Assembly (NCBI GenBank): GCA_963989385.1
Contig: OZ022508.1
Span: forward strand, 52,739,087 to 52,803,086
Reading direction: 5' to 3'
DNA length: 64,000 nucleotides
Origin: Ctena decussata
Taxonomy: Eukaryota; Mollusca; Bivalvia; Lucinida; Lucinidae
The position numbers and the translations under genes are program-made. How positions within the stretch are numbered: position 1 is the stretch's first letter; the number at the start of each line of letters is the position of its first letter. This document shows, piece by piece, positions 43,771-56,108 of this stretch. The notes under the pieces are model-generated. The model saw only the letters and a list, made by a program, of their open reading frames with translations, ran no database searches and was not told where the DNA came from.

Positions 43771-44165
43771 AGCTTGGATCATGATGGATTATTTTTCTCC
43801 ACTTTTAGCGAATTTTAAATTTCAGATCGGATTAAGCTTTAAATAGGAAAATTTTAACTTTTTAAACTAATAATCTGAGTAAATGTTGAGCAGCCCAACT
43901 GTTTTTATCGGGCTTTTATACGGGTGAAAATTCAGTTTACACCTTGAAATAGATGCGAAACACAATTTGTTGGCTATGTTTCAGAGGGTTAAAACAACAT
44001 ACAGCTAAGCCTCTCACGTCGCGCGTTAAGTTGCTAGCGACGTTTCATAACCGGTTTTAGTGACGTCATCAAAATTAAGTGACTTAAAAAACCTATGATC
44101 TGCTATCTACCGATGTTCTAGTTGCTTGCATGTCCATTTTGTTTATTTAAAATTGAAATATTAGT
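43771..44165. repeat. Second copy of the 39530-39910 block
   Basis: GGATTATTTTTCTCCACTTT, CGGATTAAGCTT, TCGCGCGTTAAGTTGC, GGTTTTAGTGACGTCA and AAATTGAAATAT follow in the same order as at 39538-39905, moderately diverged. It is the right part of the repeat unit split by the LINE. Confidence 0.75.
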
Positions 44166-45104
44166 CAATAAGAAAGCTTTTGCCAAAGAAAGACAGAAGC
44201 ATCTTATATCAGCTGAATGCCTATCTTGTATATGTGAAAACGGTAGAAGAAGTGTTCTATATGAGAAAGCCTATATTGTATATGTGAAAGTGGAAGGAAA
44301 TGAATTTCTTTTGAGTTAAAAACAAATGACGTCGTGAAACCTGTGATGGTTTGACGTATTTGTGCAAAATACCATGGTTCGAATAAACATTTTTTTTTTC
44401 GCATTTGCTTTGCTGTGCGTTACGGTATTGAAATAAATTTCACACCAAAGCGTTTCCCGCCAGGTTTTTTTAGATGTTATTATTACTTTTTACAAACCTT
44501 TTCCGCTTTAGAAAATGCTTTTTTTTGCAAACATAACCTTTCATTTGCTGTTTTCATTTGCTTGTTCTCACATAAAATATTAATTTGAGGAAAGAAGAAA
44601 CGTCTCTGAAAAAATACATCTGAATTTACAGGGCAATTTTTGAAATAGTAAGGTTTTCCACAAAACAGTTAACTGAATCCCCTGTTCAGTTAACGCCGTT
44701 GATTTCAACGTCAATGAGTAATGATTCCTAGGCGCCGTTTTCCGAACGGGGTACAGTATAGTTTTAAAAATCTATTTTGAGAAATACTTACGCACGGAAA
44801 ATTTAGTATCATTTCATCAACTTCTAAAATCACGTTCAGGATTTTTCTCTTTTTTATTTTTACGTCAGGAGAAATATATGTCAAATAGCATATGTTTGCG
44901 TCAATTTACAGGTAATGCGTAGAGATTGGGCAAGAGTTACAGCAGGACATTTTATACCTCTTGACGTTTATTTCCATACCTTAACGAACTGTAAAACAAT
45001 GTCTATAAATAAGGATGTATTAACACTATTAGTTTAAACATAACTATAGATATACAATATTTTACAAGATACAATACTACTTAGGATGAGAACGGAAGCT
45101 AGTA
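44166..45104. other. Non-coding stretch, no gene seen
   Basis: A short direct repeat (GCCTATCTTGTATATGTGAA near 44219 and GCCTATATTGTATATGTGAA near 44271) is the only structure noted. Short AT-rich open frames have no recognisable content. Confidence 0.4.
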
Positions 45105-45900
45105 GCTTATTTAGTTCTTCTCCTAATTAACACTATTAATTTTGCATAAATAATATCAATCATCGCATTTTCATCATACGTCATTGAAATAGGAATTATT
45201 TGTTTCACGCTTGAAAGAAAGTCCTATAGTATAGCGCTTCTCATTTCCTTAGCTTCATTTTTGTATTTCGCATCCAGTAGTAATTCAGAATTGATTGAAA
45301 TTATTCCTTACTGCTGGAAGCGTCTCTTTCTGAAGAAATCTCTCTGTTTCGTACCAAAAGTACTAAAGAAGGAAACGACAAGGGTTTCAATTTCCTCACA
45401 GTCACATTCATTGCAGTTCTGTTAAGTTTAACAGATACTTCCGGTCTGGGTATGAACAAAGTGCCCTCCCCTCTTTGGCTTTTCCCACATATACTGTCAT
45501 TTATTAATTTCAGACGTTTGGCTGCTACTTCACATCTTCCGTTATCACTATAACACTCGAGTCATCCAGTTCTTTAGCAACCTTTGCAGCTTCCTTTGCC
45601 AATATCTCCATGCTCAGGGGTCCACGAAATGTCAAGGATTACTCCCGACTGTTGAAGTTTGAGGATATTTTGCTGAACCGGCTTGACTGAAGTCTTGTAT
45701 GTGATGTAGCCTCCCAATCAAGTGAGAGGAGGCCAAATGCTGACTGACTATCAGAAAAGACATGGAGCTTGGTAGTAATATTTCCTCTGCCAGTCACATA
45801 ATTGTATGTATTCTTTATTGCCATCTGAACTGCCACTAGTTACTGACTGGTCTTTCTGTTGTCCCGTTCTTCCTTGACAAATACTAACAAAATATACAGA
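45105..45900 (-). pseudogene. Decayed LINE 3' part: RNase H and Cys-rich tail
   Basis: Minus-strand pieces in shifting frames give an RNase H-like order: AVQMAIKNTYNYV, then VFSDSQSAFGLLSLDWEA (catalytic Asp motif), then SGVILDISWTPEHGDI, then ILAKEAAKVAKELDD, then a diverged CNECDCEEIETL tail. At least three frameshifts and several stops are needed. RNase H after RT is found in several LINE clades (for example the I group). The RT itself is not visible upstream, so this is a 5'-truncated relic. Confidence 0.6.
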
Positions 45901-46418
45901 CATTAGGCAGCTCGTGTGCGCAATTCCTTATAGGGTTTTGTAACTATCATTTTGAAAGTTTGCATGTGTTTTACTTCACATCAGAATTCGCAAGTGTTTT
46001 TGTAGAATCGACAGAAGTTTTGTCACTTTTTTGCGTTTCGAACTTAGTATTTTGGACAATGCTAAGTATTTAGACAAAAGATATCTGCGTGCGCAACTCC
46101 TCGTAGGGTTTTGTACCAACCACTTTGAAACATGACAGGTGTTGTTTTTTTTGACATGGTCTGAAAATTTGCATGTAGTTCTTATAGAATACGTGTCTCC
46201 AGATGATTTGTTTTTTCTTTCGCATTTAAACCCAGTCGTTTTCCAGGTTCCAGTATTATCAAAGTGCACAGATTATGGGCTCCTTGTTTGCGCAGCTCCG
46301 CATAGGGTTTAGTACCAAAAACTACCAATCTTTTTGAAACTTTGCAGATGTCTGCAGATGTTTCTGTGATGGTCTGAGAATGTGTATGTGGTTCAGATAT
46401 ATTCCTCAGATTAAGGTT

Positions 46419-46460
<42 letters not shown>

Positions 46461-46784
46461 GTAACTTTTCAGGCTTCTCTACTATTTAAGTGCGTAGCTA
46501 GTGTGTACCTTGTGTTGAAAACTCTTAATACAGTTTTATATCAGTCCTTTTGAAATTTTGCAGGTGTTCTATCATGCTTTTTGAATTAGCATGGGATACG
46601 AATAAAATCCCGAGACTATTTTTAATCACTTTTCCACGTTACGAACTTAGTCATTTGGCGGTCTTCAGCACTATTTTAGCTCATAGTAAGTGCAAAGACA
46701 GTGTGTACCTTGTGGGTGCAACTCTTCACAGAGCTTTATTACCGTCCTTTTATAAAATACTTCACACTTTTTTGTTATGGTAAT
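45901..46784. repeat. Very diverged units related to the 189 bp satellite, with CT microsatellite
   Basis: GTGTGCGCAATTCC (about 45913), GTGTGCGCAACTCC-like (about 46089) and TTTGCGCAGCTCC (about 46286), each followed by GGGTTTTGTACC, TTTGAAA and CAGGTG or CAGATG words and a GGTCTGAAAAT segment, echo the regular satellite at 47812-48935. A (CT)n run occupies 46432-46458. Confidence 0.6.
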
Positions 46785-47811
46785 TGTGTATCCCCCTTTT
46801 TTGTTTCAAAGGCAAGTGACATAAATTCATTGACTTTGCTTGTTCATTCTGTATCCAGTCTTTCTAAGCTTTTTTGTTAGAACTATTTTCATCAACAGCT
46901 TAGTCGCCTCATTTATAATTGTTCTACACGAGATTCCACTTCCAAAGCATTTATTCCTGTTGTACTAGAAATGCCTAAGCATATTGTCAGGCCTTCCCAT
47001 ATTTTCATAAGTGGTGGAGGTGGTGTGTGGAAGGAAGTGGGAATTCCAGTTACCTACTTGCCAAACAAGCTGGATATTCTGGCTGTGCAGCTATCAGCGC
47101 CTCGTAGAGATGAAGCATACAATTTGAGCTGCAAAATATATAGTTTCCTTTGCCTTTCTGAGTAAGTCCAAATACTTAAATGTTTTTTCTCAATAGGTTT
47201 TCAAGTTTTTCATCAGGGTAACTGAATGACCACCTGTTTGGGAAAGAGCTGCTCATTCGGTTTACCGTGCATGTTTTTCGTGATGTTTACCATTTGTGTT
47301 TGTGCTTAATCCTTTCCTTTTGGTTCTGAGGGTGGGATGTGAGCTTGATTGTATAAAGTGCTGATCATTGACTGTCTTTTTTACTTTTCATATGTATATC
47401 AAATTTTATCTTTTCATGATACATTTTCGTATTTGTTTTTTTTTTCTTTGTACGTAACTTTTTTGTCATCACTGTGAAGCTATATCTTCATATCAGTATC
47501 CAGTGAGAATATTCAAGCCTCTGTTTTACTGAGACTTATTTTCACACACCATTTAGGTCAATGTATAACAAGTTTTAGGTCCGCTTCAGAGAACCTAAAA
47601 TCTCCATCACATCGTTGCCTTAAGAGGTTAACCAGGCATGAGCTAAGACCGAACTTTGTGGCAAACTGATGTTGCAAACCGATGCCATTTTTGCAATTGG
47701 CGCTATAACGTAGCTTTGCGTCATATAAAGATCATTGTCCCCTACCTTTTCGAAGAAAAGCGAAGGGACATAGTTTTCGGCATTCCGTCCTTCCGTTCTT
47801 CCATCCCCCTA
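46785..47811. other. Non-coding stretch, no gene seen
   Basis: No supported coding region. The final 60 bases (GAAAAGCGAAGGGACATAG, CCGTCCTTCCGTTCTTCC) form the leader of the following satellite and resemble the leader at 31155-31205. Confidence 0.4.
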
Positions 47812-48935
47812 AAGTAGTAGGTACCTTGTGTGCGCAACTACTCCTACAGTTTTATGCCGATTCTTTCGAAACTTTACAGCTGTTTTTGTCATGGTCTGAA
47901 GATATGCATGTGGTTTGGATATAATCCTGAGATTATTTTTGTCACTTTTTCCACAAGTTGAACTTAGTCATTTTTAGGCGTTTTTACTATCAAAGTGACT
48001 AGATAGTGGGTACCTTGTATGCGCAACTCCTCCAACAGTTTTATGCCGATTCCTTTGAAACTTCACAGGTGTTTTGGTCATGGTCTGAAAATATGCATGT
48101 GGTTTGGATATAATCCTCACATTATTTTTTGTTACTATTTCCACAAGTTGAACTAAGTCAGTTTTAGGCGTTTTTACTATCATAGTGACTAGATAGTGGG
48201 TACCTTGTGTGCGCAACTCCTCCTACAGTTTTATCAGATTCCTTTGAAACTTCACAGGTATATTGGTCATGGTCTGAAAATATGCATGTGGTTTGGATAT
48301 AATCCTCACATTATTTTGTATTACTTTTTTGCAAATTGAACTTAGCCATTTTTCATACATTTTTACTATCAAAGTGAATAGATAGTGGGTACCTTGTGTG
48401 TGCAACTCCTCCGACAGTTTTATGCCGATTCCTTTGAAACTTCACAGGTGTTTTGATCATGGTCTGAAAATATGCATGTGGTTTGGATATAATCTTCACA
48501 TTATTTTTTGTCACTTTTTCCACAAGTTGAACTTAGTCAATTTTAGGCGTTTTACTATCATAGTGACTAGATAGTGGGTACCTTGTGTGCGCAACTCCTC
48601 CAACAGTTTTATGCCGAGTCCTTTGAAACTTCACAGGTATTTTGTTCATGGTTTAAAATATGCATGTGGTTTGGATATAATCCTCACATTAAATTTTATT
48701 ATTTTTTCGCAAATTTAACTTAGCCATTTTTCATACATTTTTACTATCAAAGTGAATAGATAGTGGGTACCTTGTGTGTGCAACTCCTCCGACAGTTTTA
48801 TGCCGATTCCTTTGAAACTTCACAGGTGTTTTGATCATGGTCTGAAGATATGCATGTGGTTTGGATATAATCCTCACATTATTTTTTATTACTTTTATCA
48901 CATTTTTAACTTAGCCACTTTTCCAGCTCAAACAC
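47812..48935. repeat. 189 bp satellite, six copies in dimeric order
   Basis: GTACCTTGTGTGCGCAACTC-type starts fall at 47821, 48010, 48200, 48389, 48578 and 48767 (spacing 189, 190, 189, 189, 189). Two monomer types alternate: one ends TTTTAGGCGTTTTTACTATC ATAGTGACT (48010 and 48389), the other CATACATTTTTACTATCAAA GTGAATA (48200 and 48578), so the higher-order unit is about 378 bp. The open frames here are satellite artefacts. Confidence 0.92.
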
Positions 48936-50651
48936 TTGGTGTATATACACAGTGGAGACATAGTTTCCAAGGCGCGGGACATAAATTCGTCGAATTTGCT
49001 TGTTTTCGCTGGATTCCGGAACAACAGAACGTCATTACATATATTCTTGAGAAAACGGAACTGTTTCAATATATGTACTCAGGGTCGATGATGATTAACT
49101 GCCACAATAGATATACAAGGATGGATTATCCTTTGAAAGTTAATATTTTCATAACAATTTTGAGTCTAAATGTACCGTACTATTTTGGAAAGGTAGCTAT
49201 TGTTGCCTTTGCTGTTTTTAGATGCATTGTGGCAGTCATTAATTTGAACATATTTAAAAGCTGGCTGTCTGTCTCCAAACGAAATTTCAAACCGATCGGT
49301 GTAGTAATTTTGACATATTGTTAGAAATAAGTTTCTAAAAGAGAGGGTACACAGATGATTACATAAGTTGCACTGAGACGAACTCGGAGAGCTTAAAAGA
49401 AGGCAGTGACCGACAAGAAACTCACATAAGTCTGCAATTAGTAACAATATTGCATCAAACGCAGCATAGACTTAACGCGCAATAAATTTAAATGTCAAAA
49501 TGACTGAATTTGCATTTCAATAGTTAAATGGTACAAGCACTTCTTTCTGCTGACATTCCAGTGAATGAACTTGTCACACCTGTCTATATCTTAAACAAAT
49601 TTGATTTTGAAACAAAGAACCCGTTTGTACTGGTTACCTAATCAAACTAAAACAAAATAGATAAACTAAAACATACATTTATGCATATCACAACAAACAA
49701 ATATGCCATATTTTAAGACCAATAATCGAGGCGATCACCTTGTAAAGTTGCGAAATCCGATTAAACGCTAAATTTGGTGTTCTACTCTTAAAATATCGTT
49801 GTATTCCAATACCAAGTAAAACGATGTGATCTCAACCGATAGTATCAAAAGAACTATATATAAAGAAGTATATGTAATAAAAATTATAAACAAGTTCCTT
49901 GAAAAGCGAAGACACGAATTAAAAGCGTTGTCTTCTGGTACCTCGAGATTTGTCACTATGAACTGGACCTCTTGAGTTTAAATCCACGTCCACATTTGAA
50001 GAGGATTCAAGGTTCAAGGTGACAACACTGTCGCTATCACAACCAAACAAACACACATGCACGCACGCACACAGATGTCTAACCCATTAGGTCAGAAAAC
50101 AAAAAGTGCTAAGCATTAGAACTGTCCGCCACTCTATAACTAGTATATAGTTGGAATAAGATTTTTTTAGGGTTGGAATTTAGACAGGACATGTTCTGTG
50201 CAATATTACGGGTTAGACTAATTAAGCTGTACAAGTCTTTACTTTTGGCAGTATAGGTTGTTACTTAAGGTAAGATGTCAGTATGGATTGGAAATATTCT
50301 AAAATCTCTCCATTTATCTTCAAAGGGGTGAGACAAAGGCTTTATAGGTCTTTTTTCATGTGTTCCTATTGGTTACTCGTAATTTATGCCATACACTACC
50401 ACTAAAATTTGGAGCGTCGACCCAGTTAACTTCATGCAGGGGTGTAAATTATATAGATCATTTGTTTCAAAACCACAAATTCATAAATAGCTCATGATGC
50501 GGTATACCTCTTGCTATATATCCTCTTGCTAGAAATAAATGTTGTAGGCTTTAAACTGTTAAATTACAATAAATTACAAATCGTAGAAATCAATTGCTGT
50601 TTCATTCAGCAGCACAACATTGACACACATATTTATTTTTAATTCTTTGTA
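48936..50651. other. Non-coding stretch, no gene seen
   Basis: No domain or repeat family recognised. A short CA/CG-rich tract (CACACATGCACGCACGCAC) lies near 50051. Confidence 0.4.
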
Positions 50652-50890
50652 TAAACCGTAACACGACGAAACCAACAAAGTGGCATGTGCGCTCAGCGAG
50701 ACTCAGATCAGCCTGGGCATCTGCCGAGTCTGATCAGAGTCTTTGCTTTGCGCTTAATTTGTACATAAGGGTCTAAGCTACCTCCATGCCGACAGCAAAT
50801 GCTCTGATCAGACTTGGTGGATGCCCAGACTAAACAGAGTCTTCGCTAAGCGCACATGCCACTTTGTTGGTTTTGTCGTGTTGCGGCTCA
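50652..50890. repeat. Foldback family 1, copy 2
   Basis: Inverted ends AACACGACGAAACCAACAAA and TTTGTTGGTTTTGTCGTGTT enclose CAGATCAGCCTGGGCATCTG and TGGATGCCCAGACT arms. Here the inner word is GTGGCATGTGCGC rather than GTGGTTGTGCGC, the same variant as copy 4. Confidence 0.85.
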
Positions 50891-51061
50891 TATAATGGCA
50901 GCTCTCACCTGATGGCTGCAGCTGCCCTGCCTCGCTGATCAAACGTCAGTAAGTGTGGTTCGCAGATGGATATACGGTATGTTACCTGCCGATATATACT
51001 CAGAGACAATAAAAAGCATGCAGTTTTTTCTTTATTTGACTACTGGGTCTCGTGTAAATGA

Positions 51062-51826
51062 CTGCGTAGAAATATTAATAATGCCATTTTGTCAGGGGAT
51101 TTCAACCTCAAAGATATTGCTTGGCCAGACCGACTTAATAAGTCAGGTTCAGTGTATCTCGGCATAACCATTACCAATGATTTGAAATGGAACACACATG
51201 TCAGCAATATTTGCACAAAGGCTAATAGGACCCTTGGCTTCCTCAGACGTAACTTGGCAGCATGTCCACAAGACGTTAAAGAGTCAGCATACAAGGGACT
51301 TGTGCGTCCAGTCCTGGAGTATGGTAGTTCAGTTTGGGACCCCCAAAGTATAATTCTTCACGATGAACTTGAGAAGGTGCAGAAAAGGGCAACTAGATTT
51401 GTAACGGGAAATTACACATATGAAACTGGGAGTATGGCTGGCATTCTGGAGAATCTTAAGTGGGAATCTCTGAAAAACAGAAGGAAAGCTAGTACACTCA
51501 TGATGCTTTACAAAGATCTGAAGGGTGCAGCCTGTAAACCCATAAATGACCTTGTTCTCCCAAGTAGGCGTACCAGGAATCATCATTTCTTGGTTTTTCA
51601 AACACCAATGGCTGGGACTGACATTTACAAGTCCAGTTTCTTTCCCCAGACTATTACAGATTGGAATTCCCTGGAAGCTTCCCTTATTTCTGCTTCTGAG
51701 TGTGCAGAGAATTCAGTTACTAAGTTTACTTCTCTTGTAAGGGCTAGAGACTAGCTTCCCTTATCACAGGTCCTGATGAATGATTGTCCTTGGACGTTTC
51801 ACCAGTAAACAATTCTGATTCTGATT
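51062..51826 (+). pseudogene. Internally deleted CR1-type LINE: endonuclease scrap fused to RT thumb
   Basis: The frame is open from 51062 to TAG (51752-51754). It begins with NNAILSGDFNLKDIAWPD, the GDFN block of a LINE endonuclease, then after about five residues enters VYLGITITNDLKWNTHVSNI, which belongs well after the RT catalytic centre. KVQKRATRFVTGNY and KSSFFPQTITDWNSL follow, the usual thumb and C-terminus. The endonuclease end, linker and RT palm are missing, so one deletion joined the two parts in frame. Downstream, AATTCTGATTCTGATTTT near 51808 looks like the short tandem tail of CR1-type LINEs. No start codon is convincing. Confidence 0.8.
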
Positions 51827-51841
51827 TTGGCAAACCGTCTG

Positions 51842-51863
51842 CCCCCCCCCCCCCCCCCCCCCC
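51842..51863. repeat. Poly-C run (22)
   Basis: An uninterrupted C homopolymer just after the LINE relic. It gives the false Pro-rich and Gly-rich open frames on the two strands. Confidence 0.95.
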
Positions 51864-53015
51864 TGCACACATACTAACACAAATTGTTTTGCAGTCATTA
51901 ATAATGGAGTTAAGGTCCCTTGATTCAAATTCAGCAATTCCAATCACGGCTTCAACCAAAATAAGAAATGCTACATGTCTCAAATTATCTCTCTTTGAAT
52001 TAAAATTATAGGAAATTTAATGTTTCTATATCATACCTGATGTTAGAAGTTTTAACTTGAAATGGGAATGGCAACCTCTACTTCCCTACATTCCCAACAG
52101 TTTTGCACTTTTTTGCCCGGGGCAAAAATGCCAATATTTGGGGTAGGATTGTATCTTGGGCTATAAATTATCTTTGTCTTCTAATATGCAGGAAACTTTT
52201 CCTGCTATTGAGTGAACAGATGTCAGGAAAGTAATAACTGAATTTATTTCCAACCTTAAAAACTATCCAATCGCTGCGCGGCATGGATGGGAAACTCTGG
52301 CTAAAGCTCGAATTCAGTTTTAGTTTTCAATATAACAGTGCCCATTTTCAAAGAAGAATAGCACTGAATCTAAACGGCTAACACATACGGCTAGCAGGTA
52401 TTCAGTTGGAGCTGACAGTGATTATCTGGAAGCCCTCTAGATAATTCCGTAAATTTAATGTGTCAGAGATCAGAAATATGCTAAATAAAGTCCCTGCAAT
52501 TAGATAAGATAAGATAAGATACTTTTTAGCCAATTACGGACCATTTTCATGGTATAGAATTAACTATAAATTGCATGAACATACATATTACAACAACAAA
52601 TATTTTGTTAATTTTGGATAAATCATGTAAACACACAATAACGAATTATAGACTTAACCAATACACGTTACCACTCACACATTATAATCACAGGACATCT
52701 GTACAATAACGCTTAGTCCAGTATGAAAATAACGTCATTGAAACATATGTCGATGCTTATTTTAAAATGTAACACAGCTGTCTATGATAAGCAGATTATC
52801 AAAGTCGAGTACCCCTTTCATGAAATCCATTAGACCAGTTCAAACTGCAACATATACTTTGCTCGGCAAGGTTCGCAAAATACAAATTGTTGAACTCGTC
52901 TAATATGAAATCACAAAATGTTGAGCCAATAAAAGGTTCCCATCATAGACAGATGGTATGCGACAAATGAGAATATATATATGCCCGATAAACCAAACAT
53001 TCCATAACACAGTAA
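51864..53015. other. Non-coding stretch, no gene seen
   Basis: A short (AGATA)n tract at about 52502-52522. No coding region or long repeat recognised. Confidence 0.4.
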
Positions 53016-53719
53016 CTATCGTACATTGCGCAAGCTAAAACATTTATAGACAAAATCAGCTAGTTTTTGTATAATGTCAGTATCTTCGCATGTCATCAGC
53101 CAGATCATTTTGCAGAATCATCAAGAATGTTGAAAGATGGAACTAAATCTATTATGTATTTGAAAAACATATATCCTTCGGAATCGTAGAAGGGACAACT
53201 GCATAGGAAGTGTTTCTCATCTTCAATTTGATTTAAACTGCAACATTTACAAATTCTTTCTGAAAATGGTTTCTTTATATATCTGCCAGATTCTACTTCT
53301 AGCTTGTGAGAACTTATTCTCAGCGAAGTCAAACATTTTCGCCTGCTTGCATCAGTAACTGTATCTAAATAGTGTTCTCTTTGAAAGGAAGACTTAAATA
53401 AATACAGTGTTCTCAATTTACCCTGATTTTGCACTGCCTCCTTATGAAAATTTAAGAACCAAACATTTTTATATCTATTCTTCAGATTATTTTTAACTTG
53501 ATCAAGATTGTGGTCTTCCAAATTTACTTCACTGAAAATAAGATTTACACCACTATACCAAGACTTAAAACCTTTATTGTGTAAATCTATATTGTGTAAT
53601 CTGTAATATGACGTTATTTCAACGTTCTGTTCTACTGTGTTGTATGTATAGACTTGTAGGTCTGCAAAACTTTTATAGGATTTAGGGGTACACCTCCGTG
53701 TTTCCCGCCATTTTCTCAA
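53016..53719 (-). pseudogene. LINE C-terminal fragment with Cys/His motif, frameshifted near its end
   Basis: A 204-codon minus-strand frame contains WYSGVNLIFSEVN, KLRTLYLFKSSFQREHYLD, LTSLRISSHKLEVESGRY and a zinc-finger-like CKCCSLNQIEDEKHFLCSCP. This order is typical of the region after RT in molluscan LINEs. It ends at 53105, but a frame shift recovers the usual last segment (IIQKLADFVYKCFSLRN) to a stop at 53016-53018. No RT is found upstream, so it is 5'-truncated. It has no ATG start. Confidence 0.75.
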
Positions 53720-53876
53720 AAGGCAACAACTTCTGTGACCTTCTCTTTCTTCCTTGAAAGGTGAAGTCCTTCCTAAACGGGATCTACTCTCAAAGGAAAA
53801 AAGTACAGTTTGCTTCTAGAGGAGCTAATTCTTTTTTGAAGACTTGACCACCATTCAGAATGGGGCGCAAAAAAGC

Positions 53877-53907
<31 letters not shown>

Positions 53908-55870
53908 AAAAGTATATCCATTCACATTAAATAGCTAATGCATATCAAAATAATTTTATTCAAACTAATCGATCACCTAGAAGCACATTAAATGACAGCA
54001 CCGACGTGCTCTTCCTCTGCAGTTATAATCTTGAATATGCAGGTTAATAATATGCAACTGATTGACTTTAAAACATTCTTGAACTGATCGATACATGTAT
54101 TTCGTTGATTCTTTCAACTAAAAAGAAGTAGTCATACATATGAGTGCTTCTTTTTAATTAAAAATAATATGATTTACAGCACGGTAAAGTAGACCTAAGC
54201 ATGGAAGCAAAAATAAATAAAAATGAAAAATAAAATAAAAATAATGAACGAATTAAAGCAAAAAAAAAAAAAATGAAACAAAAGAATCTATTTATGTGTA
54301 CCGTAAACATCTTAAAAAACTAGAAGTGTTTTTTTTTTCAAACCTGAAACAGGTGTCTCCCTCTCCCCACCAGTCCCCAACCAGCCTCATACCCAGCCTA
54401 CCTCTACCCATGGGCATGTCCTAATCTTGGTAGTAACAGAAGGCGTCATGATGTAAAGCTGAGGATCTGTTATCAGTCGGACAAAAGAATTTCCAAGATT
54501 TGCCAAATTAACATTCTAAGACTTCAGGTGACATTAAAAATGGGTCAATATCACTATCATTAAATAATTGATTTCTTAAAGACAATGTTCTTCTTTATTG
54601 GGTGCCTTAATCCTATTATGAAATAGTGCATTTGAACTGTTATTTCATCATAGAAATCCCCTTGTCTCACATAGTAAGGACATCACAAGGTCATAAAATT
54701 GCTGTACTGTTAATTATGAGACTATTATATATTGTCTAACGACATTTTGTGAAAACATTTCTTTCTGAAAACATGAAATAAACGAGGGAGCAATCTTTGA
54801 GACAGTGCTTCATGGAAAGAAATAAAATTCCAGAAGTTCTCTTAGCAGCGCTTTATTCCAGTATTCTTCAAAAGATACCACAAAAGGCCATTTAAATCAA
54901 TTCCTCAACTAGGTAAAAAGGTTACAAAAAGGGGGAATACTTTGAAGCTTTGTAATAGAAACATTTTGATAAACCGCTTCAGTTAAGAAATCCACCCCAA
55001 ATGACAACATTTTGAAGGACCCTCGTAATCTGAAAGTAATAAAGATGGGTGTAAGGCAGTGACTTTTTTGTTGTGTCGAAGGCATGATAAGATTACTTTG
55101 ACGCGAGTTCGGCTGAACTGCTTGGGTACAGTATAGTAACTCAGGGTAGCGGTGTGTGCCCTACAGCGACTGGATGTAAGTCAGCCGTTCTCTTGACACG
55201 AGTAGCACTGGATAACCCATAATCCAGGCTACTCGAGGGAATCCAAGCTCTCAGAGAAGCTACCAGAAAATATGTTGTTCATCTTTTTTTTCAAACCAAA
55301 CTGTGTGTTTTCCGTGCGTTCAGATTACCTGAATGGCGATGGAATTATTTGAAAAAAAAAAACAAAAACAAAAAAAAAAACAGAAAAGTGCTAGTGTTTC
55401 AATTACTATTCAACGTAAATTGATTTTACACAAACAAAAATAGAAGAACATCTACAATTTCAGCCAAAATGAAAGCTGCAGCTATGCTTCTGGTGCTGAA
55501 AAGACTTATCCAGTCTGGACAAAGACACGATAGAAGATCAAAGAGCAGGACTTATCCTAGGAAGCACGTGACATTTATACAACGTCGCATCAACGTCAAT
55601 GCATCGACGTTGATGCGACTTTGCCATGCCATTATACTTAAGGAACCACGACTCATTTATCTTCGACGATCATTTTTAAAGATATTTCTTGTTCAGAATA
55701 TGTTTCCGTATACATGTACATCAGCAAATATAGCATTTGGAAATATAAAATAATAAATGTTTTAGCTTATATTTTAGTTATCATTTCGAAGATCGGACTG
55801 GCATGAACCGTTTGATGATTGTTCATAAAACAGACTGGAATGAACTACATAATGACTGGTATTAATTAAA
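53720..55870. other. Non-coding stretch with A-rich tracts
   Basis: Poly-A runs at 53877-53903, about 54259-54275 and 55353-55381. A palindrome GTCGCATCAACGTC (55584-55597) and GACGTTGATGCGAC (55606-55619) sits inside a 94-codon open frame (55469-55753) that I do not regard as a gene. Confidence 0.45.
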
Positions 55871-56108
55871 TGAGCCGCGACACGACAAAACCAACAATGT
55901 GGTTGTGCGCCCAGCGCAGACTCAGATCAGCCTGGGCATCCGCCCAGTCTGATCAGGGTCTTCGCTGTCCGCATGGAGGTAGCTTAAACCCTTAGCGACC
56001 CTTTGAGCACTTTTCGAAGAGTCTGGTCAAATAGGACGGATGCGCAGGTTGATTTGAGTCAGCGCTGGGCGCACAACCACATTGTTGGTTTTGTCGTGTC
56101 GCGGCTCA
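55871..56108. repeat. Foldback family 1, copy 3
   Basis: The best-preserved ends: TGAGCCGCGACACGACAAAA on the left and its inverse TTTTGTCGTGTCGCGGCTCA on the right. The left arm is nearly identical to copy 1; the right arm has drifted (GGACGGATGCGCAGGTTGAT). Confidence 0.9.

Noticed and set aside
47974..49324. Open frames in the 189 bp satellite (up to 182 codons)
   Set aside because: They begin inside satellite monomers and the same peptides recur with each monomer; the continuation past 48935 has no recognisable domain.
51744..52011. Pro-rich (plus) and Gly-rich (minus) open frames
   Set aside because: Created by the 22-base poly-C run, with no other protein-like content.
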